64,000 nt of DNA from UKL13-2 sp036394575 (GTDB lineage: Bacteria; Pseudomonadota; Gammaproteobacteria; Burkholderiales; Usitatibacteraceae): NCBI GenBank assembly GCA_036394575.1, contig DASWEY010000069.1:1-64000 (forward strand), given 5' to 3'. Of the stretch, positions 26,776 to 37,223 are shown piece by piece. Under the pieces are notes generated by a model that made no database searches, was not told the DNA's origin, and worked only from the letters and a program-made list of their open reading frames with translations. How positions within the stretch are numbered: the first letter of the stretch is position 1; every line of letters begins with the position of its first letter. The position numbers and the translations under genes were made by a program.

Positions 26776-29700
26776 ATGAAGTTCATTGCCGCTGCGCGCG
26801 ACCTCGCTGTCAAATCGGGGCGCATTCTTGCCCGTCTGCCGGGCCTTGTCCTGAAACCGCTGTTCGGCGATTTATCCTGGCAGGCGCCGCGCTGGGCGCG
26901 CTGGCTGGGTAGAAAATTCGCGGCCGGCGGGCGCGCGGCGATGCGGCGACCGCGCCATGCCGCGGCCCTGCTGGTGCTGGCGGCAGCGCTGGGCGCCGGC
27001 GGCGCCTGGACCTGGAAATGGTGGCAGGCGCGGCCCAAGCCGATCGAGGTGACGGCGACGGTACAGAACCCGTCGCGCACCCCGCTGGAAAGCGAAGATG
27101 ACGCTTCACCGCGCCCTTTGTTGATCCGTTTTTCGCAATCGGTGGCGCCCCTGTCGATGAGCGGCAAGGAGGTGGCGCAAGGCATTACCGTCGCCCCCGC
27201 GCTGGAAGGCAAGTGGAAATGGGCTTCGGACAAGCAGCTCGAGTTTCAGCCCAAGGAGGATTGGCCGATTGGTGCGGAGTACGCCGTGACCATCGACAAA
27301 ACGGCAGTCGCCGACCACATCGTCCTGGCCCGCCCCACGCTCAAGTTCGAGACGCCGGCCTTCATCGCCAAGGTGACGCGTGCCGAGTTCTATCAGGACC
27401 CGGTCAATCCCGCGCTGAAAAAAGCGGTGTTCGATATCAATTTCACGCAGCCGGTGAATACGACCGAGCTGGAAAAACGCATCGCCCTCAAACTCGCCGG
27501 GCAATCCGAAGGCATCTGGGGCGTGGGCCGCGAAACCACCAAATTCACGGTGAGTTATGACAAGCTGAAACTGAATGCCTTTGTGCATTCCGAAACCCTG
27601 CAAACCCCGCAGGAAGACAGCAGCATTGCGCTGAAGGTCGGCAAGGGCCTGCTTGCCGCGCGCGCCGGCAAGCCCTTCGATGAGGCCATCGATCGCAGCG
27701 TACGCGTGCCCGGCCTCGCCAGTCTCAATGTCACCGAGCTGTCGGTCAATGTCGCGCAGAACGCAAAAAACGAACCTGAGCAAATCATCACCACCGCGCT
27801 CTCGGCCAGCACTATGGAAAAGGACATCAAGGCGGCCACCACCGCCTGGCTGCTGCCGGTTTACAGCCCGACGCAGAAGAAGGAAGAGCGCAAGCGGCCC
27901 TATCGCTGGGGCAATCCGCAGGAGATTTCCGAGGCGGTGCTGAAGGAATCGACCAAACTGGAGACCGAACTGGTGGCCGGCGAACGCGAACATAGCGAAG
28001 CCCATGTGTTCAAGTACAACGCCCCGGTGGGCCGCTATGTGTATGTGCAGATCGAGCGCGGCCTCAAATCGTTCGGCGGCTACACGCTGGCCAAGCGTGT
28101 GCAGCAGGTGCTGCGCGTGCCGCCGATCCCGCCGCAGCTCAACATCATGGGCCAGGGCTCCCTGCTGGCGATGAGCGGCGAAAAGAAAGTGGCGGTGCTG
28201 GTGCGCGACCTGCCCGGCCTGCGCATGGAGATGGGCCGCGTGCTGCCGGCGCAGCTGCAGCACCTGATTTCGCAGTCGGAAGGCAATTTCGACAAGCCGC
28301 AGTTTTTTGGCGCCTTCGGCATGGACAATCTTGCCGAGCGTTTCGAAAAGAAAATTCCGCTGCCGCGCCTCAAACAGGGCAAGGCGCATTACGAGGCGCT
28401 CAACCTGGGCGACTATCTGAAAAAAGATGGTGCCGACAAGCGCGGCATTTTCCTGTTGCACGTACAGGGCTACGACCCGAAAGTGCGCGAGCCGGCCAAG
28501 GCCCAACCGGCCGATGACGAGGCGGAAGATTCGGGCGATGGCCGGCGCCGCAGCGAGGACGAAGGTGAAGGCGAAGGAGAGGGCGAAAGCGAAGAAAGCA
28601 ATGGCGAGGACGCCGGGCCGGTGTCGGCGCGCGAAGACTTCCGCCTGATCCTGGTCACCGATCTGGGTGTGCTGGTGAAGCGCTCGCTCGACGGCAGCCA
28701 GGATGTGTTCGTGCAATCGATCGCCACGGGGCTGCCGGTGGCAGGTGCCGAGGTGGAAGTGATCGGCAAGAACGGCCTCACCCTGTTTGCGCAGACCACC
28801 GATGCAACGGGCCGCGCGCAATTCGCCAAACTGGAAAACCTGTCGCGCGAACGCACCCCGCTGATGTACCTGGTGAAGAAAGCCGGCGACTTCAGCTTCC
28901 TGCCGCTCAATCGCCGCGATCGCGGGCTGGATTTTTCGCGCTTCGATATCGGCGGCATCCGCAACACCCTGCAGCCTGGCCAATTGTCGGCCTACCTGTT
29001 TTCGGATCGCGGCATTTACCGGCCGGGCGATACCTTCAATATCGGCATGATCGTGAAAGCCGCCAGCTGGGCCACGACCGTGGCTGGCCTGCCGCTGGAA
29101 GTCGAGGTAACCGATCCACGCGGCCTCAGCATCAAACGCGAGAAAATCAAGCTGGCGGCGGGCGGCTTCAATGAACTCTCGCACGCGACGCAGGAGACGT
29201 CGCCGACCGGCAACTACGGCATCAATCTCTACACCGTCAAGGACGGCCAGGCCAATACCCTGCTGGGCTCAACCTCGGTGCGCGTGCAGGAATTTTTGCC
29301 GGATCGCATGAAGGTCACGGCCAAGCTGTCCAGCGAGGCGGGCGAGGGCTGGGTATCGCCGAGTGAACTGAAGGCCAAGGTGAATGCACAGAACCTGTTC
29401 GGCACCCCGGCCGCCAATCGCCGTGTGGAGGCGACCCTGACCCTGCAGCCGGCGTATCCCGCGTTCCGCAGCTATCCCGATCATCGCTTTTACGATCCGC
29501 TGCGCGCCAAGGAAGGTTATTCGGACAAGCTTGCCGAGGCCACCACCGACGAAGAGGGCAATGCCGAATTCGATCTCGATCTCGCGCGCTATGCCAAGGC
29601 CACCTATCGCCTGCATTTCCTGGCGCGCGCCTTCGAGGCCGAGGGCGGGCGCAGCGTGGCCGCCGATACGGCGGCGATGGTGTCCGAGCTACCCTTCCTG

Positions 29701-32700
29701 GTCGGCTTCAAGGCGGATGGCGATCTGGCCTATGTGTCGAAAGGTTCGAAGCGCATCGTCAATCTGATCGCCATCGATCCCAAGGCGAAGAAGAGCGCGG
29801 TCAAGGATCTGATGCTGGAACTGGTCGAGCGTCGCTATGTATCGGTGCTGGTGAAGCAGCCGAATGGCACCTACAAATACGAATCGAAACCGAAAGAAAT
29901 CCCCGTCAAGGACAGCCCGCTGTCGATTCCGGCCGGCGGCTTCAATCTGGCGCTGGCGACCGATACGCCCGGCAATTTCTTCTATCGCATTCGCGATGCG
30001 CAAAATATCGAGCAGAACCGCATCGAGTATTCGGTGGCCGGTGCCGGCAATGTCACACGCTCCCTGGACCGCAATGCCGAGTTGCAACTGATGCTGAAAA
30101 GCAAGGATGTGGCGGCCGGCGAGGAGATCGAAATCAGCATTCGCGCGTCCTATGCGGGTGCCGGTCTCATCACCGTCGAGCGCGACCGCGTCTATGCGCA
30201 TCAATGGTTCAAGGCGGCCACGCAATCCTCGGTGCAGAAGATTCGCCTGCCTGCCGATTTCGAGGGCAATGGCTATGTGACGGTGCAGTACATCCGCGAT
30301 CCGGGCTCGGACGAAATTTTCATGAGCCCGCTGTCGTATGGCACCGTGCCGTTCTCGGTCAACCTCGAAAAGCGCAGCAATAAATTGACTTTCGCGGCAC
30401 CCGCCAAGGTCAAGCCGGGAGAGGTGCTGAAAATAAAACTGACGGCGGCACAGCCAACGCGTGCGGTGGTGTTCGCGGTCGACGAAGGCATCCTGCAGGT
30501 GGCGCGCTATCAGATGGCCGATCCGCTGGCGCATTTCTTCCAGAAGCGTTCGCTCGATGTGCGCACTTCGCAAATCCTCGATTTGATCCTGCCCGAGTTC
30601 AAGAAGCTGATGCAGGCGGCGGCCCCCGGCGGCGATGCCGAGGGCGCGCTGGGCAAGAACCTGAACCCCTTCAGGCGCAAGCGCGACAAGCCGGCGGTGT
30701 ACTGGTCGGGCATTGTCGACGTCAGCGGCGAGCGCGAATTCAGCTACACCGTGCCGGATACCTTCAACGGCAGCCTGCGCCTGATGGCGGTGGCGGTGAA
30801 CGACCAGTCTATCGGCACGCTCTCCGACAAGACCCTCGTGCAAGGTGACTTTGTGCTGTCGCCGAATGCGCCGCTGGCGGTGGCGCCGGGCGATGAGTTC
30901 GAGGTTTCGGTGGGCGTGGCCAATAACGTTGCCGGCTCGGGCAAAGCGGCGCCAGTATCGGTCAGTTTGAAGGCCTCACCCCATCTCGAGATTGTCGGCG
31001 CCGATACCCAGGCACTGACCATCGGCGAGCGCAAGGAGAGCGTGGCGATCTATCGCCTGAAAGCGAAAACCGGCGCCGCGTCCAGGCTGGGTTCGGCCAC
31101 ACTCGCGTTCTCGGTGCAGCTCAAGGATCAGCCGGAAAAATCGGCGAAGCTGTCGACCGATCTTAGCGTGCGTCCGGCCGGGCCGTATTACACGCAGGTC
31201 ACGGTCGGCAGTTTCACCGGCAGCCAGGAGGTGGCGATCAAGCGCGAGGTGTTCGGCGAATATAGCAAGGGCGAGGCGGCGGTGTCTGCGCTGCCCCTGG
31301 TGATCGCCAATGGCCTTACCGCCTATCTCGATAACTTCCCGCATATGTGCACCGAGCAGATCACCAGCCGCGCCATGCCGGCGGTGATTCTCGGCCAGCG
31401 TCCCGAGTTCGGCGCGCGCGATGCCAAGGACCAATCGGCCAAGGTGGAAAAATCGTTTGCCGATGCCATTGCGGTATTGCGTTCACGGCAAAACGCGGAG
31501 GGTGGTTTCGGCCTGTGGACGGCCTCGGTGGAAGCCGATGAATACGCCTCGGTCTATGCCATTCACCTGCTGCTGGAAGCGCGCGAGCGCGGCATGAATG
31601 TGCCGACCGACATGATGGCCAAAAGCAATGCCTGGCTTCAACAACTGGCGGCCAGCCCGGCGCGCGATCTGTGGGATGTGCGCACACGCGCCTATGCGGT
31701 GTATTTGCTGACGCGGCAAAGCACCATCACCACCGCCTACCTTGCGGCCCTGCGCGAAACCCTCGACAAGAAATATGCAGGGGTCTGGGAGAAGGATTCG
31801 GCGGCGGTATTCATGGCGGCCAGCTACAAGCTGATGAAGGATGATCGCCTGGCCGGCAAGTTGATGGATGAGCCGATCGCGCTGCTGTCGAAGCGCGGCG
31901 AACCCTACAGGTATGAACGCTATTACGACAACACCATCCGCGATGCGCAAACGCTGTATATCGCCTCCAAGCATTTCCCGGAGCGCGCGCGCAAGCTGGA
32001 TTTCGCGACCATGGGTTCGATGGTCAAGACCATTCAGGACGGCCGCTTCAATACCCATTCCGCCGCCTATGTGATCCTGGCGCTCGATGCCTATGCCAGC
32101 ACCATCGACAGCAAGGTGGCCGGCAAATTGTCGATCGCCGAAATCGGCCGCGACGGCAAGGCGCAGGCGCTGGCTTTGCCGGCCAATCTGTTGCCGCGCG
32201 TCAGCTTTGCCGATACGGCTGCCAAGCTCAAGTTCGGCAACGATAGCGGGCTCACCACGTATTTCGCGGTGGCCGAATCGGGCTTTGATCGGACGCCGCC
32301 GATGACGGAACTGAAATCCGGCATGGAAATCGTCCGCGAATATCTCGACGGCCAGGGCAATCCGATCGGCAACGTGAAGGTCGGTGATGAAATCACCGTG
32401 CGCCTCAGGTTCCGCGCCATCGGTCGCGATTATGTGCCGAGTGCCGCCCTGGTGGATTTGCTGCCGGGTGGTTTTGAGCCGGTATTGAATCCGACCGTAG
32501 CACCGGTGCTGGCCACGGAAAGCAAGAAGAAGCCCGGCTATGTGGACCGCCTCGGCAATGTCGGCAGTTGGGCGGTGGATTACAGCGATGTGCGCGAGGA
32601 TCGCGTGGTGCTGTATGGCCGCGTCAATGCCAGCGTCGCGGAATATCGTTATCGCATCCGCGCCACCAATGTCGGCACCTTCGTGGTTCCGCCGGCCTAT

Positions 32701-32778
32701 GGCGAATCGCTGTATGAACGCGATGTGCAGGCGCGCTCCTTGCCGGGGAAAATCACTGTGGAGCGCGCCGGCAAGTGA
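26776..32778 (+). CDS. Bacterial alpha-2-macroglobulin
   Basis: A 2000-aa periplasmic protease trap, anchored by an N-terminal helix at about residues 61-83. MG-type domains follow, including DRGIYRPGDTFNIG (MG2-like, near residue 740). The thioester motif CTEQ has Cys1525, so covalent capture of proteases should be possible; this is the A2M form paired with PBP1C. An acidic low-complexity tract lies at about 575-615 (EGEGEGEGESEES). It is longer than E. coli YfhM (1653 aa). The ATG at 26776 has AAGGGGG upstream; longer in-frame readings lack a ribosome site. Overlaps pbpC. Confidence 0.93.
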   Translation: MKFIAAARDLAVKSGRILARLPGLVLKPLFGDLSWQAPRWARWLGRKFAAGGRAAMRRPRHAAALLVLAAALGAGGAWTWKWWQARPKPIEVTATVQNPSRTPLESEDDASPRPLLIRFSQSVAPLSMSGKEVAQGITVAPALEGKWKWASDKQLEFQPKEDWPIGAEYAVTIDKTAVADHIVLARPTLKFETPAFIAKVTRAEFYQDPVNPALKKAVFDINFTQPVNTTELEKRIALKLAGQSEGIWGVGRETTKFTVSYDKLKLNAFVHSETLQTPQEDSSIALKVGKGLLAARAGKPFDEAIDRSVRVPGLASLNVTELSVNVAQNAKNEPEQIITTALSASTMEKDIKAATTAWLLPVYSPTQKKEERKRPYRWGNPQEISEAVLKESTKLETELVAGEREHSEAHVFKYNAPVGRYVYVQIERGLKSFGGYTLAKRVQQVLRVPPIPPQLNIMGQGSLLAMSGEKKVAVLVRDLPGLRMEMGRVLPAQLQHLISQSEGNFDKPQFFGAFGMDNLAERFEKKIPLPRLKQGKAHYEALNLGDYLKKDGADKRGIFLLHVQGYDPKVREPAKAQPADDEAEDSGDGRRRSEDEGEGEGEGESEESNGEDAGPVSAREDFRLILVTDLGVLVKRSLDGSQDVFVQSIATGLPVAGAEVEVIGKNGLTLFAQTTDATGRAQFAKLENLSRERTPLMYLVKKAGDFSFLPLNRRDRGLDFSRFDIGGIRNTLQPGQLSAYLFSDRGIYRPGDTFNIGMIVKAASWATTVAGLPLEVEVTDPRGLSIKREKIKLAAGGFNELSHATQETSPTGNYGINLYTVKDGQANTLLGSTSVRVQEFLPDRMKVTAKLSSEAGEGWVSPSELKAKVNAQNLFGTPAANRRVEATLTLQPAYPAFRSYPDHRFYDPLRAKEGYSDKLAEATTDEEGNAEFDLDLARYAKATYRLHFLARAFEAEGGRSVAADTAAMVSELPFLVGFKADGDLAYVSKGSKRIVNLIAIDPKAKKSAVKDLMLELVERRYVSVLVKQPNGTYKYESKPKEIPVKDSPLSIPAGGFNLALATDTPGNFFYRIRDAQNIEQNRIEYSVAGAGNVTRSLDRNAELQLMLKSKDVAAGEEIEISIRASYAGAGLITVERDRVYAHQWFKAATQSSVQKIRLPADFEGNGYVTVQYIRDPGSDEIFMSPLSYGTVPFSVNLEKRSNKLTFAAPAKVKPGEVLKIKLTAAQPTRAVVFAVDEGILQVARYQMADPLAHFFQKRSLDVRTSQILDLILPEFKKLMQAAAPGGDAEGALGKNLNPFRRKRDKPAVYWSGIVDVSGEREFSYTVPDTFNGSLRLMAVAVNDQSIGTLSDKTLVQGDFVLSPNAPLAVAPGDEFEVSVGVANNVAGSGKAAPVSVSLKASPHLEIVGADTQALTIGERKESVAIYRLKAKTGAASRLGSATLAFSVQLKDQPEKSAKLSTDLSVRPAGPYYTQVTVGSFTGSQEVAIKREVFGEYSKGEAAVSALPLVIANGLTAYLDNFPHMCTEQITSRAMPAVILGQRPEFGARDAKDQSAKVEKSFADAIAVLRSRQNAEGGFGLWTASVEADEYASVYAIHLLLEARERGMNVPTDMMAKSNAWLQQLAASPARDLWDVRTRAYAVYLLTRQSTITTAYLAALRETLDKKYAGVWEKDSAAVFMAASYKLMKDDRLAGKLMDEPIALLSKRGEPYRYERYYDNTIRDAQTLYIASKHFPERARKLDFATMGSMVKTIQDGRFNTHSAAYVILALDAYASTIDSKVAGKLSIAEIGRDGKAQALALPANLLPRVSFADTAAKLKFGNDSGLTTYFAVAESGFDRTPPMTELKSGMEIVREYLDGQGNPIGNVKVGDEITVRLRFRAIGRDYVPSAALVDLLPGGFEPVLNPTVAPVLATESKKKPGYVDRLGNVGSWAVDYSDVREDRVVLYGRVNASVAEYRYRIRATNVGTFVVPPAYGESLYERDVQARSLPGKITVERAGK

Positions 32779-35111
32779 AGCGCCGCGCGCGCGTCCTGCT
32801 GGCCTCAACCACCATCATTGCACTGGCATTGATTGGCCTGAGGCTGGCGCCGAAAACGCCGCTGCGCGAAATCAGCGGCTATTCCAGCGCGGTCTATGGC
32901 GAGCGTGGCGAGTTGCTGCGCCTGACGCTGGCGCCGGATGAGCAGTACCGGCTGTGGACGCCGCTGGACTCCATTTCGCCAACGCTCGGTGAAGCCGTAA
33001 TGCGCTACGAGGACCGCTGGTTCTACTGGCATCCGGGTGTCAACCCGGCGGCGATGGTGCGCAGCGCCTGGGCGACTTTCAGCGGCCAGCGCCGCCAGGG
33101 CGGCTCGACGCTGAGCATGCAATTGGCGCGCAAGGTCTACAACATCGACAGCCGCAATATGCCGGGCAAGCTGAAACAGATGGCGGCCGCGCTGTGGCTG
33201 GAGGCACGTTATTCGAAGCGCGAGATCCTCGAGGCTTATCTCAACTTCGTCCCCTATGGCGGCAATATCGAGGGCGCGGGGGCCGCCAGCCTGGTGTATT
33301 TCCACAAACGCGCGGCCGACTTGAGCCTGCCCGAGGCGCTGACCCTGGCGGTGATCCCGCAAAATCCGGCGGCGCGCGGCGGCGCACAAACGGGTTCGAC
33401 AGCGCTCAGAGAGGCGCGTGGCCGGCTGGCGGCAGCGTGGATCGCGGCCCATCCGGAAGATGAAAAATTTGGCGCCATGCTGGCGGTGGCGCCTTATGGC
33501 ATCGGCACCTTGCCGTTCCGCGCCCCGCATCTATCCGACCAGCTGCTGCGAGATTCACGCATTGCGCGCAATGCACGCGATGCACGCGACGGCAGGGGCC
33601 AGGAAATATATTCCAGCCTCGATCTGCGCATGCAGGCCACGCTTGAGCGCGTGATCGCGCAGCGCATCGAGACGCAGAAAAAAATCGGCATCCGCAATGC
33701 CGCCGCCCTGCTGCTCGATACCGAGACCATGGAGGTCAAGGCCATGGTCGGCTCGGCCGATTTTCACGATGAGGATATCGACGGCCAGGTAAATGCGGTG
33801 CAGGCCAGGCGCTCGCCGGGCTCGACCCTGAAGCCCTTCGTCTACGCGCTGGCCTTCGATCAGGGTGTGCTGCATCCGATGACGGTGCTGAAGGATGCGC
33901 CCACCGCCTTCGGTCCCTTCAGCCCGGAAAATTTCGACGGCCGCTTCGTCGGCCCGATCACTGCGCAGGACGCCCTGGTGCGCAGCCGCAATGTGCCAGC
34001 GGTATTGGTGGCGTCCAGACTCACGCGGCCCGGGCTCTACGATCTGATGAAAAGCGCCGGCGTCAGCAATCTGGCCAACGAAAAGCATTACGGCCTCGCG
34101 CTTACCCTCGGCGGCGGCGAGGTGACGATGGAGGAGCTGGCGCGCCTGTACGCCATGCTGGCCAATGGCGGTGAGTTGAGGTCGATCGCGTACACGCATG
34201 CTGCGCACCGCGACGCTTCAATATCGACAGCAAACAATCCGCAACTGCTGTCGGCGCCCGCCGCCTTCGTCACGCTGGAAATGCTGAAGTCCAATCCGCG
34301 CCCCGACACCGGCCTGCCCGCGCAGCCGGCGGTGTCGTGGAAGACCGGCACCTCATGGGGCTTTCGCGACGCCTGGGCGGCCGGCGTATTCGGCCGCTAT
34401 GTGATGGTGGTCTGGGCCGGAAATTTCGATGGCGAAGGCAACCCGGCCCTGGTCGGCGTATCGGCAGCGGCGCCGTTGTTTTTCAATATCGTCGATGCGC
34501 TGCGCGAGGAAGGTTTGCTGCTGGCAGACAAGCCGCGCGTTCCGCCTTCTGGGCTCACGCGAGTTGAAGTCTGTGCGGCCACCGGTGATCTGCCCAATGC
34601 CTGGTGCAAGGAGCGGATGGCGACCTGGTTCATGCCCGGCAAATCGCCGATCCGCGTGTCCAATCTGCATCGCCGCGTGCTGATCGATACGCAAAGCGGT
34701 CGTGCGGTGTGTGAGGAGGGCGCCCACACGCGCTGGGAAGTCTTCGAATACTGGCCCTCGGATATGCGCCGCATGTTCCGCGATGCCGGCATGCCGCGCC
34801 GCGAGCCGCCGCGCGAAGCCGAATGCAGCGGGCGCAACGTCGTCGCCGATGGCGATGCGCCGCAAATCGTTTCGCCCCTGCGCGCAGTGACCTACACCGC
34901 GCGGCTGTCGCAGCCGGTGCCGCTGACCTTGCGCGCCGAGGGTGGTGCGGGGCGGCAATACTGGTTCTCGAACGAAGCCCTGCTCGGCGAGGTGAATGCC
35001 GGCGACAGCCTCAGCTGGAATCCGCCCAGTGCGGGGCGCTACAAGCTGCGTGTGGTCGATGAAAGCGGACGATCCGATACGCGTGAACTGGCGGTTGAGG
35101 CAGTGCCTTGA
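32775..35111 (+). CDS. pbpC: Penicillin-binding protein 1C
   Basis: A 778-aa bifunctional peptidoglycan synthase. N-terminal membrane helix about residues 7-24; glycosyltransferase-51 domain with EDRWFYWHPGV (catalytic Glu) and GGSTLSMQLARK; transpeptidase domain with Ser350-Thr-Leu-Lys353, SRN and Lys523-Thr-Gly. The C-terminal about 95 residues match the PBP1C-specific BiPBP_C domain. The GTG start overlaps the A2M stop as GTGA. Coupling fits the known A2M-PBP1C repair and defence pair. Confidence 0.95.
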   Translation: MKRRARVLLASTTIIALALIGLRLAPKTPLREISGYSSAVYGERGELLRLTLAPDEQYRLWTPLDSISPTLGEAVMRYEDRWFYWHPGVNPAAMVRSAWATFSGQRRQGGSTLSMQLARKVYNIDSRNMPGKLKQMAAALWLEARYSKREILEAYLNFVPYGGNIEGAGAASLVYFHKRAADLSLPEALTLAVIPQNPAARGGAQTGSTALREARGRLAAAWIAAHPEDEKFGAMLAVAPYGIGTLPFRAPHLSDQLLRDSRIARNARDARDGRGQEIYSSLDLRMQATLERVIAQRIETQKKIGIRNAAALLLDTETMEVKAMVGSADFHDEDIDGQVNAVQARRSPGSTLKPFVYALAFDQGVLHPMTVLKDAPTAFGPFSPENFDGRFVGPITAQDALVRSRNVPAVLVASRLTRPGLYDLMKSAGVSNLANEKHYGLALTLGGGEVTMEELARLYAMLANGGELRSIAYTHAAHRDASISTANNPQLLSAPAAFVTLEMLKSNPRPDTGLPAQPAVSWKTGTSWGFRDAWAAGVFGRYVMVVWAGNFDGEGNPALVGVSAAAPLFFNIVDALREEGLLLADKPRVPPSGLTRVEVCAATGDLPNAWCKERMATWFMPGKSPIRVSNLHRRVLIDTQSGRAVCEEGAHTRWEVFEYWPSDMRRMFRDAGMPRREPPREAECSGRNVVADGDAPQIVSPLRAVTYTARLSQPVPLTLRAEGGAGRQYWFSNEALLGEVNAGDSLSWNPPSAGRYKLRVVDESGRSDTRELAVEAVP

Positions 35112-35128
35112 GGGAGCATAGAAAAATT

Positions 35129-35200
35129 AAACTCAAGCACTGGCGCGCCTTTCCAGCCATTTTTGGCTGGAAAGGCGCGCCAAATGGCGTTCTACGTTTT
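35129..35200. repeat. Dispersed palindromic repeat family A, copy 7 (strong hairpin)
   Basis: The central stem TGGCGCGCCTTTCCAGCCA (35141-35159) pairs perfectly with 35164-35182 around a TTTT loop. The right flank carries the variant arm AATGGCGTTCTACGTTTTTT, seen as its reverse complement in copies 1, 2 and 8. It follows pbpC by 17 bases and the T-run gives it terminator character. Confidence 0.9.
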
Positions 35201-35214
35201 TTATTTGCGCGGCT

Positions 35215-35916
35215 TTAATGCCAGCCCGATTCAATCAAGCCGCGCGTTTCCGCCACCGCCACTTCCCATAATTCCGCCATCACCGCGTCCGGTTTTTGAT
35301 AAACACCGGCGAAATTTCCATCGCCCAGATACGCGCGCGTTTGCTGCGGGTTGAGCAATTTGAGTTTGGCGTAATCGATGCCGGGCTGCACGCTGCTCGG
35401 CTGCACCACGCCGGCAATGCGCGTTGCGGGAAAGTTTTCCATCCACGAGGCGTGCGAGGCCAGCGGATCGATCGCCTGCACCTTGGCCCAGGTCTTGGGC
35501 GCGTTCCACCAGTTGTGGAATTTCACTTTCACCTCGGGATGATCGCCCATCCACTCGCCGAGAAAATTGCCGATGGGCGCATTGCCGCCGTGGCCGTTGA
35601 CGATCAGGATGCGTTTGAAGCCGTGGGTGGCGAGGCTGTCGAGCGCATCGCGCACCACGGCAATGAGGGTTTCGAGGCGCAGGCTGATGGTGCCGGGGTA
35701 AGCCATGAAGGTCGGGGTGTGGCCGAAGGGGATCACCGGAAATACCGGCACGCCCAGCGGCGCGGCGGCATCGGCGGCAACATTTTCAGCGAGGATCGAA
35801 TCGACCGACAGGCTCAGGTAGGCATGCTGCTCGGTGCAGCCGATCGGCAATACCGCTCGGTCGTCATGCTTCAGGTATTCCTCGATCATCATCCAGTTGC
35901 AATCGCGTACACGCAT
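35215..35916 (-). CDS. Creatininase family protein (creatinine amidohydrolase type)
   Basis: A 233-aa metal-dependent amidohydrolase. Metal residues are in IGCTEQHAYLSLSVD (Glu, His, Asp) and NGHGGNAP. The family also includes mycofactocin- and formamide-type hydrolases; no pathway neighbours decide between them. ATG 35916 was chosen; a longer frame to 36015 runs into the promoter of the divergent GST gene. Confidence 0.85.
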   Translation of the reverse strand: MRVRDCNWMMIEEYLKHDDRAVLPIGCTEQHAYLSLSVDSILAENVAADAAAPLGVPVFPVIPFGHTPTFMAYPGTISLRLETLIAVVRDALDSLATHGFKRILIVNGHGGNAPIGNFLGEWMGDHPEVKVKFHNWWNAPKTWAKVQAIDPLASHASWMENFPATRIAGVVQPSSVQPGIDYAKLKLLNPQQTRAYLGDGNFAGVYQKPDAVMAELWEVAVAETRGLIESGWH

Positions 35917-35998
35917 GACAGGCTCGCTCAAAGACGGTTGCCGCGATAATATCGCGAATGAACGAAAATGCGCCCTTCCAATTTTGATGGAGAACCCA

Positions 35999-36613
35999 AT
36001 GCAGTTGATCGGCATGCTCGATTCCCCTTATGTGCGCCGGGTGGCGATTTCCATGAAGCTGATGGACCTGCCTTTCGAGCATCGCTCGGTATCGGTGTTT
36101 CGCCACTATGCGGAATTCGAGAAAATTAATTCGTTGGTGAAAGCGCCCACCCTGGTATGCGATGACGGCCAGATCCTGATAGATTCGAGCCTGATCATCG
36201 ATTATCTGGAAACCCTGGTGCCGGCCGCCAAGCGCCTGCTGCCCGTCAATGGTGTGGCGCGTCGTGATGCCCTGCAGCGCATCGGCATTGCCTTGGTCGC
36301 CTGCGAAAAAACCGTGCAGCACTATTACGAACTGAACCTGCGTCCGGCGGAGAAGTGCCATCAGCCCTGGCTGGATCGTGTCGCCGCCCAGGCGCATGCG
36401 GCTTACGATTGGCTGGAGCCGATCGCCGGCGCAGCCAAGCCCTGGATCAGCGGCGGCACCATGGGCCAGGATGATGTGACGCTGGCAGTAGCCTGGCGTT
36501 TTACGCAATTCAATTCGCCGGCATTGATCGATCCCGCACGTTATCCGGCGCTGGCCGCGTTCTCGGCACGGGCCGAGGCGCGCCCGGAATTCATCGCTAC
36601 CCCGCTGGATTGA
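35999..36613 (+). CDS. Glutathione S-transferase family protein
   Basis: A 204-aa two-domain GST. The thioredoxin-like N-terminal domain has Ser9 in DSPYVRRVAI as the likely glutathione-contact residue, and the APTLVCDDGQILIDSSLIIDYLE stretch with cis-Pro and SNAIL-like motif. A helical C-terminal domain follows. A GGAGA sits 8 bases before ATG 35999, so that start is preferred over ATG 35987, which contains it. Stop overlaps the start area of the following GNAT gene. Confidence 0.88.
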   Translation: MQLIGMLDSPYVRRVAISMKLMDLPFEHRSVSVFRHYAEFEKINSLVKAPTLVCDDGQILIDSSLIIDYLETLVPAAKRLLPVNGVARRDALQRIGIALVACEKTVQHYYELNLRPAEKCHQPWLDRVAAQAHAAYDWLEPIAGAAKPWISGGTMGQDDVTLAVAWRFTQFNSPALIDPARYPALAAFSARAEARPEFIATPLD

Positions 36614-36615
36614 AT

Positions 36616-37116
36616 ATGGATATTTTGCGCCACGACGACATCGTGCCCCTGGTTGCACGCCTGCATGCGGACAGCTGGAAGGTTGCCTATCGCGGCATCT
36701 TCGCCGACGCCTATCTCGACGGCGAAGTTGAGGCGGAGCGCCTCAACCACTGGCGGCATCGCGTCCCGGAGCTCGCCGCAGGCACCGGCGAAATTTTCCT
36801 GGCGCGGCTGGGTGCGGACGCGGTCGGTTTTGTCTGCATCGAGGTCGGCGACGGGCGCGAATGGGGCGCCTATGTCGACAATCTGCATGTGCTGCCGCAT
36901 CTGCGCGGGCAGCGCATCGGCGCCCTGTTGCTGGAACGGGCGGCGCAGTGGGCGCGGGCGCAGGGCGAAGCGCAAATGTATCTCTGGGTGTTCGAAGCCA
37001 ACCAGCAGGCGCGGCGTTTTTACGAACGCGAAGGCTGGCGCGCGGCCGAGCGTAATATCCAGGAAATTCCCGGCGGCGGCGAGCGGCCGATGTGGCGCAT
37101 GGTGAAGGCGATCTGA
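36616..37116 (+). CDS. GNAT family N-acetyltransferase
   Basis: A 166-aa single-domain GNAT. The acetyl-CoA loop is LRGQRIGALLLE, and VFEANQQARRFYEREGW is the usual C-terminal helix-strand. Substrate unknown. ATG 36616 is 3 bases after the GST stop, so it is probably co-translated; a TTG at 36610 is an alternative. Confidence 0.88.
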   Translation: MDILRHDDIVPLVARLHADSWKVAYRGIFADAYLDGEVEAERLNHWRHRVPELAAGTGEIFLARLGADAVGFVCIEVGDGREWGAYVDNLHVLPHLRGQRIGALLLERAAQWARAQGEAQMYLWVFEANQQARRFYEREGWRAAERNIQEIPGGGERPMWRMVKAI

Positions 37117-37223
37117 GCGCCGGTGGCGGGGCTTGCAACTTTCGGCACCGATCCTTATCTCTTTGAATAGAGCAATCGATCGACGGCGCCAATTGCCGTC
37201 GTGCCATTATTTTTGGTGAGCCC

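Noticed and set aside
27106..29184. Long minus-strand open frame of 692 codons
   Set aside because: Antisense to the alpha-2-macroglobulin gene with no recognisable domain; composition artefact.
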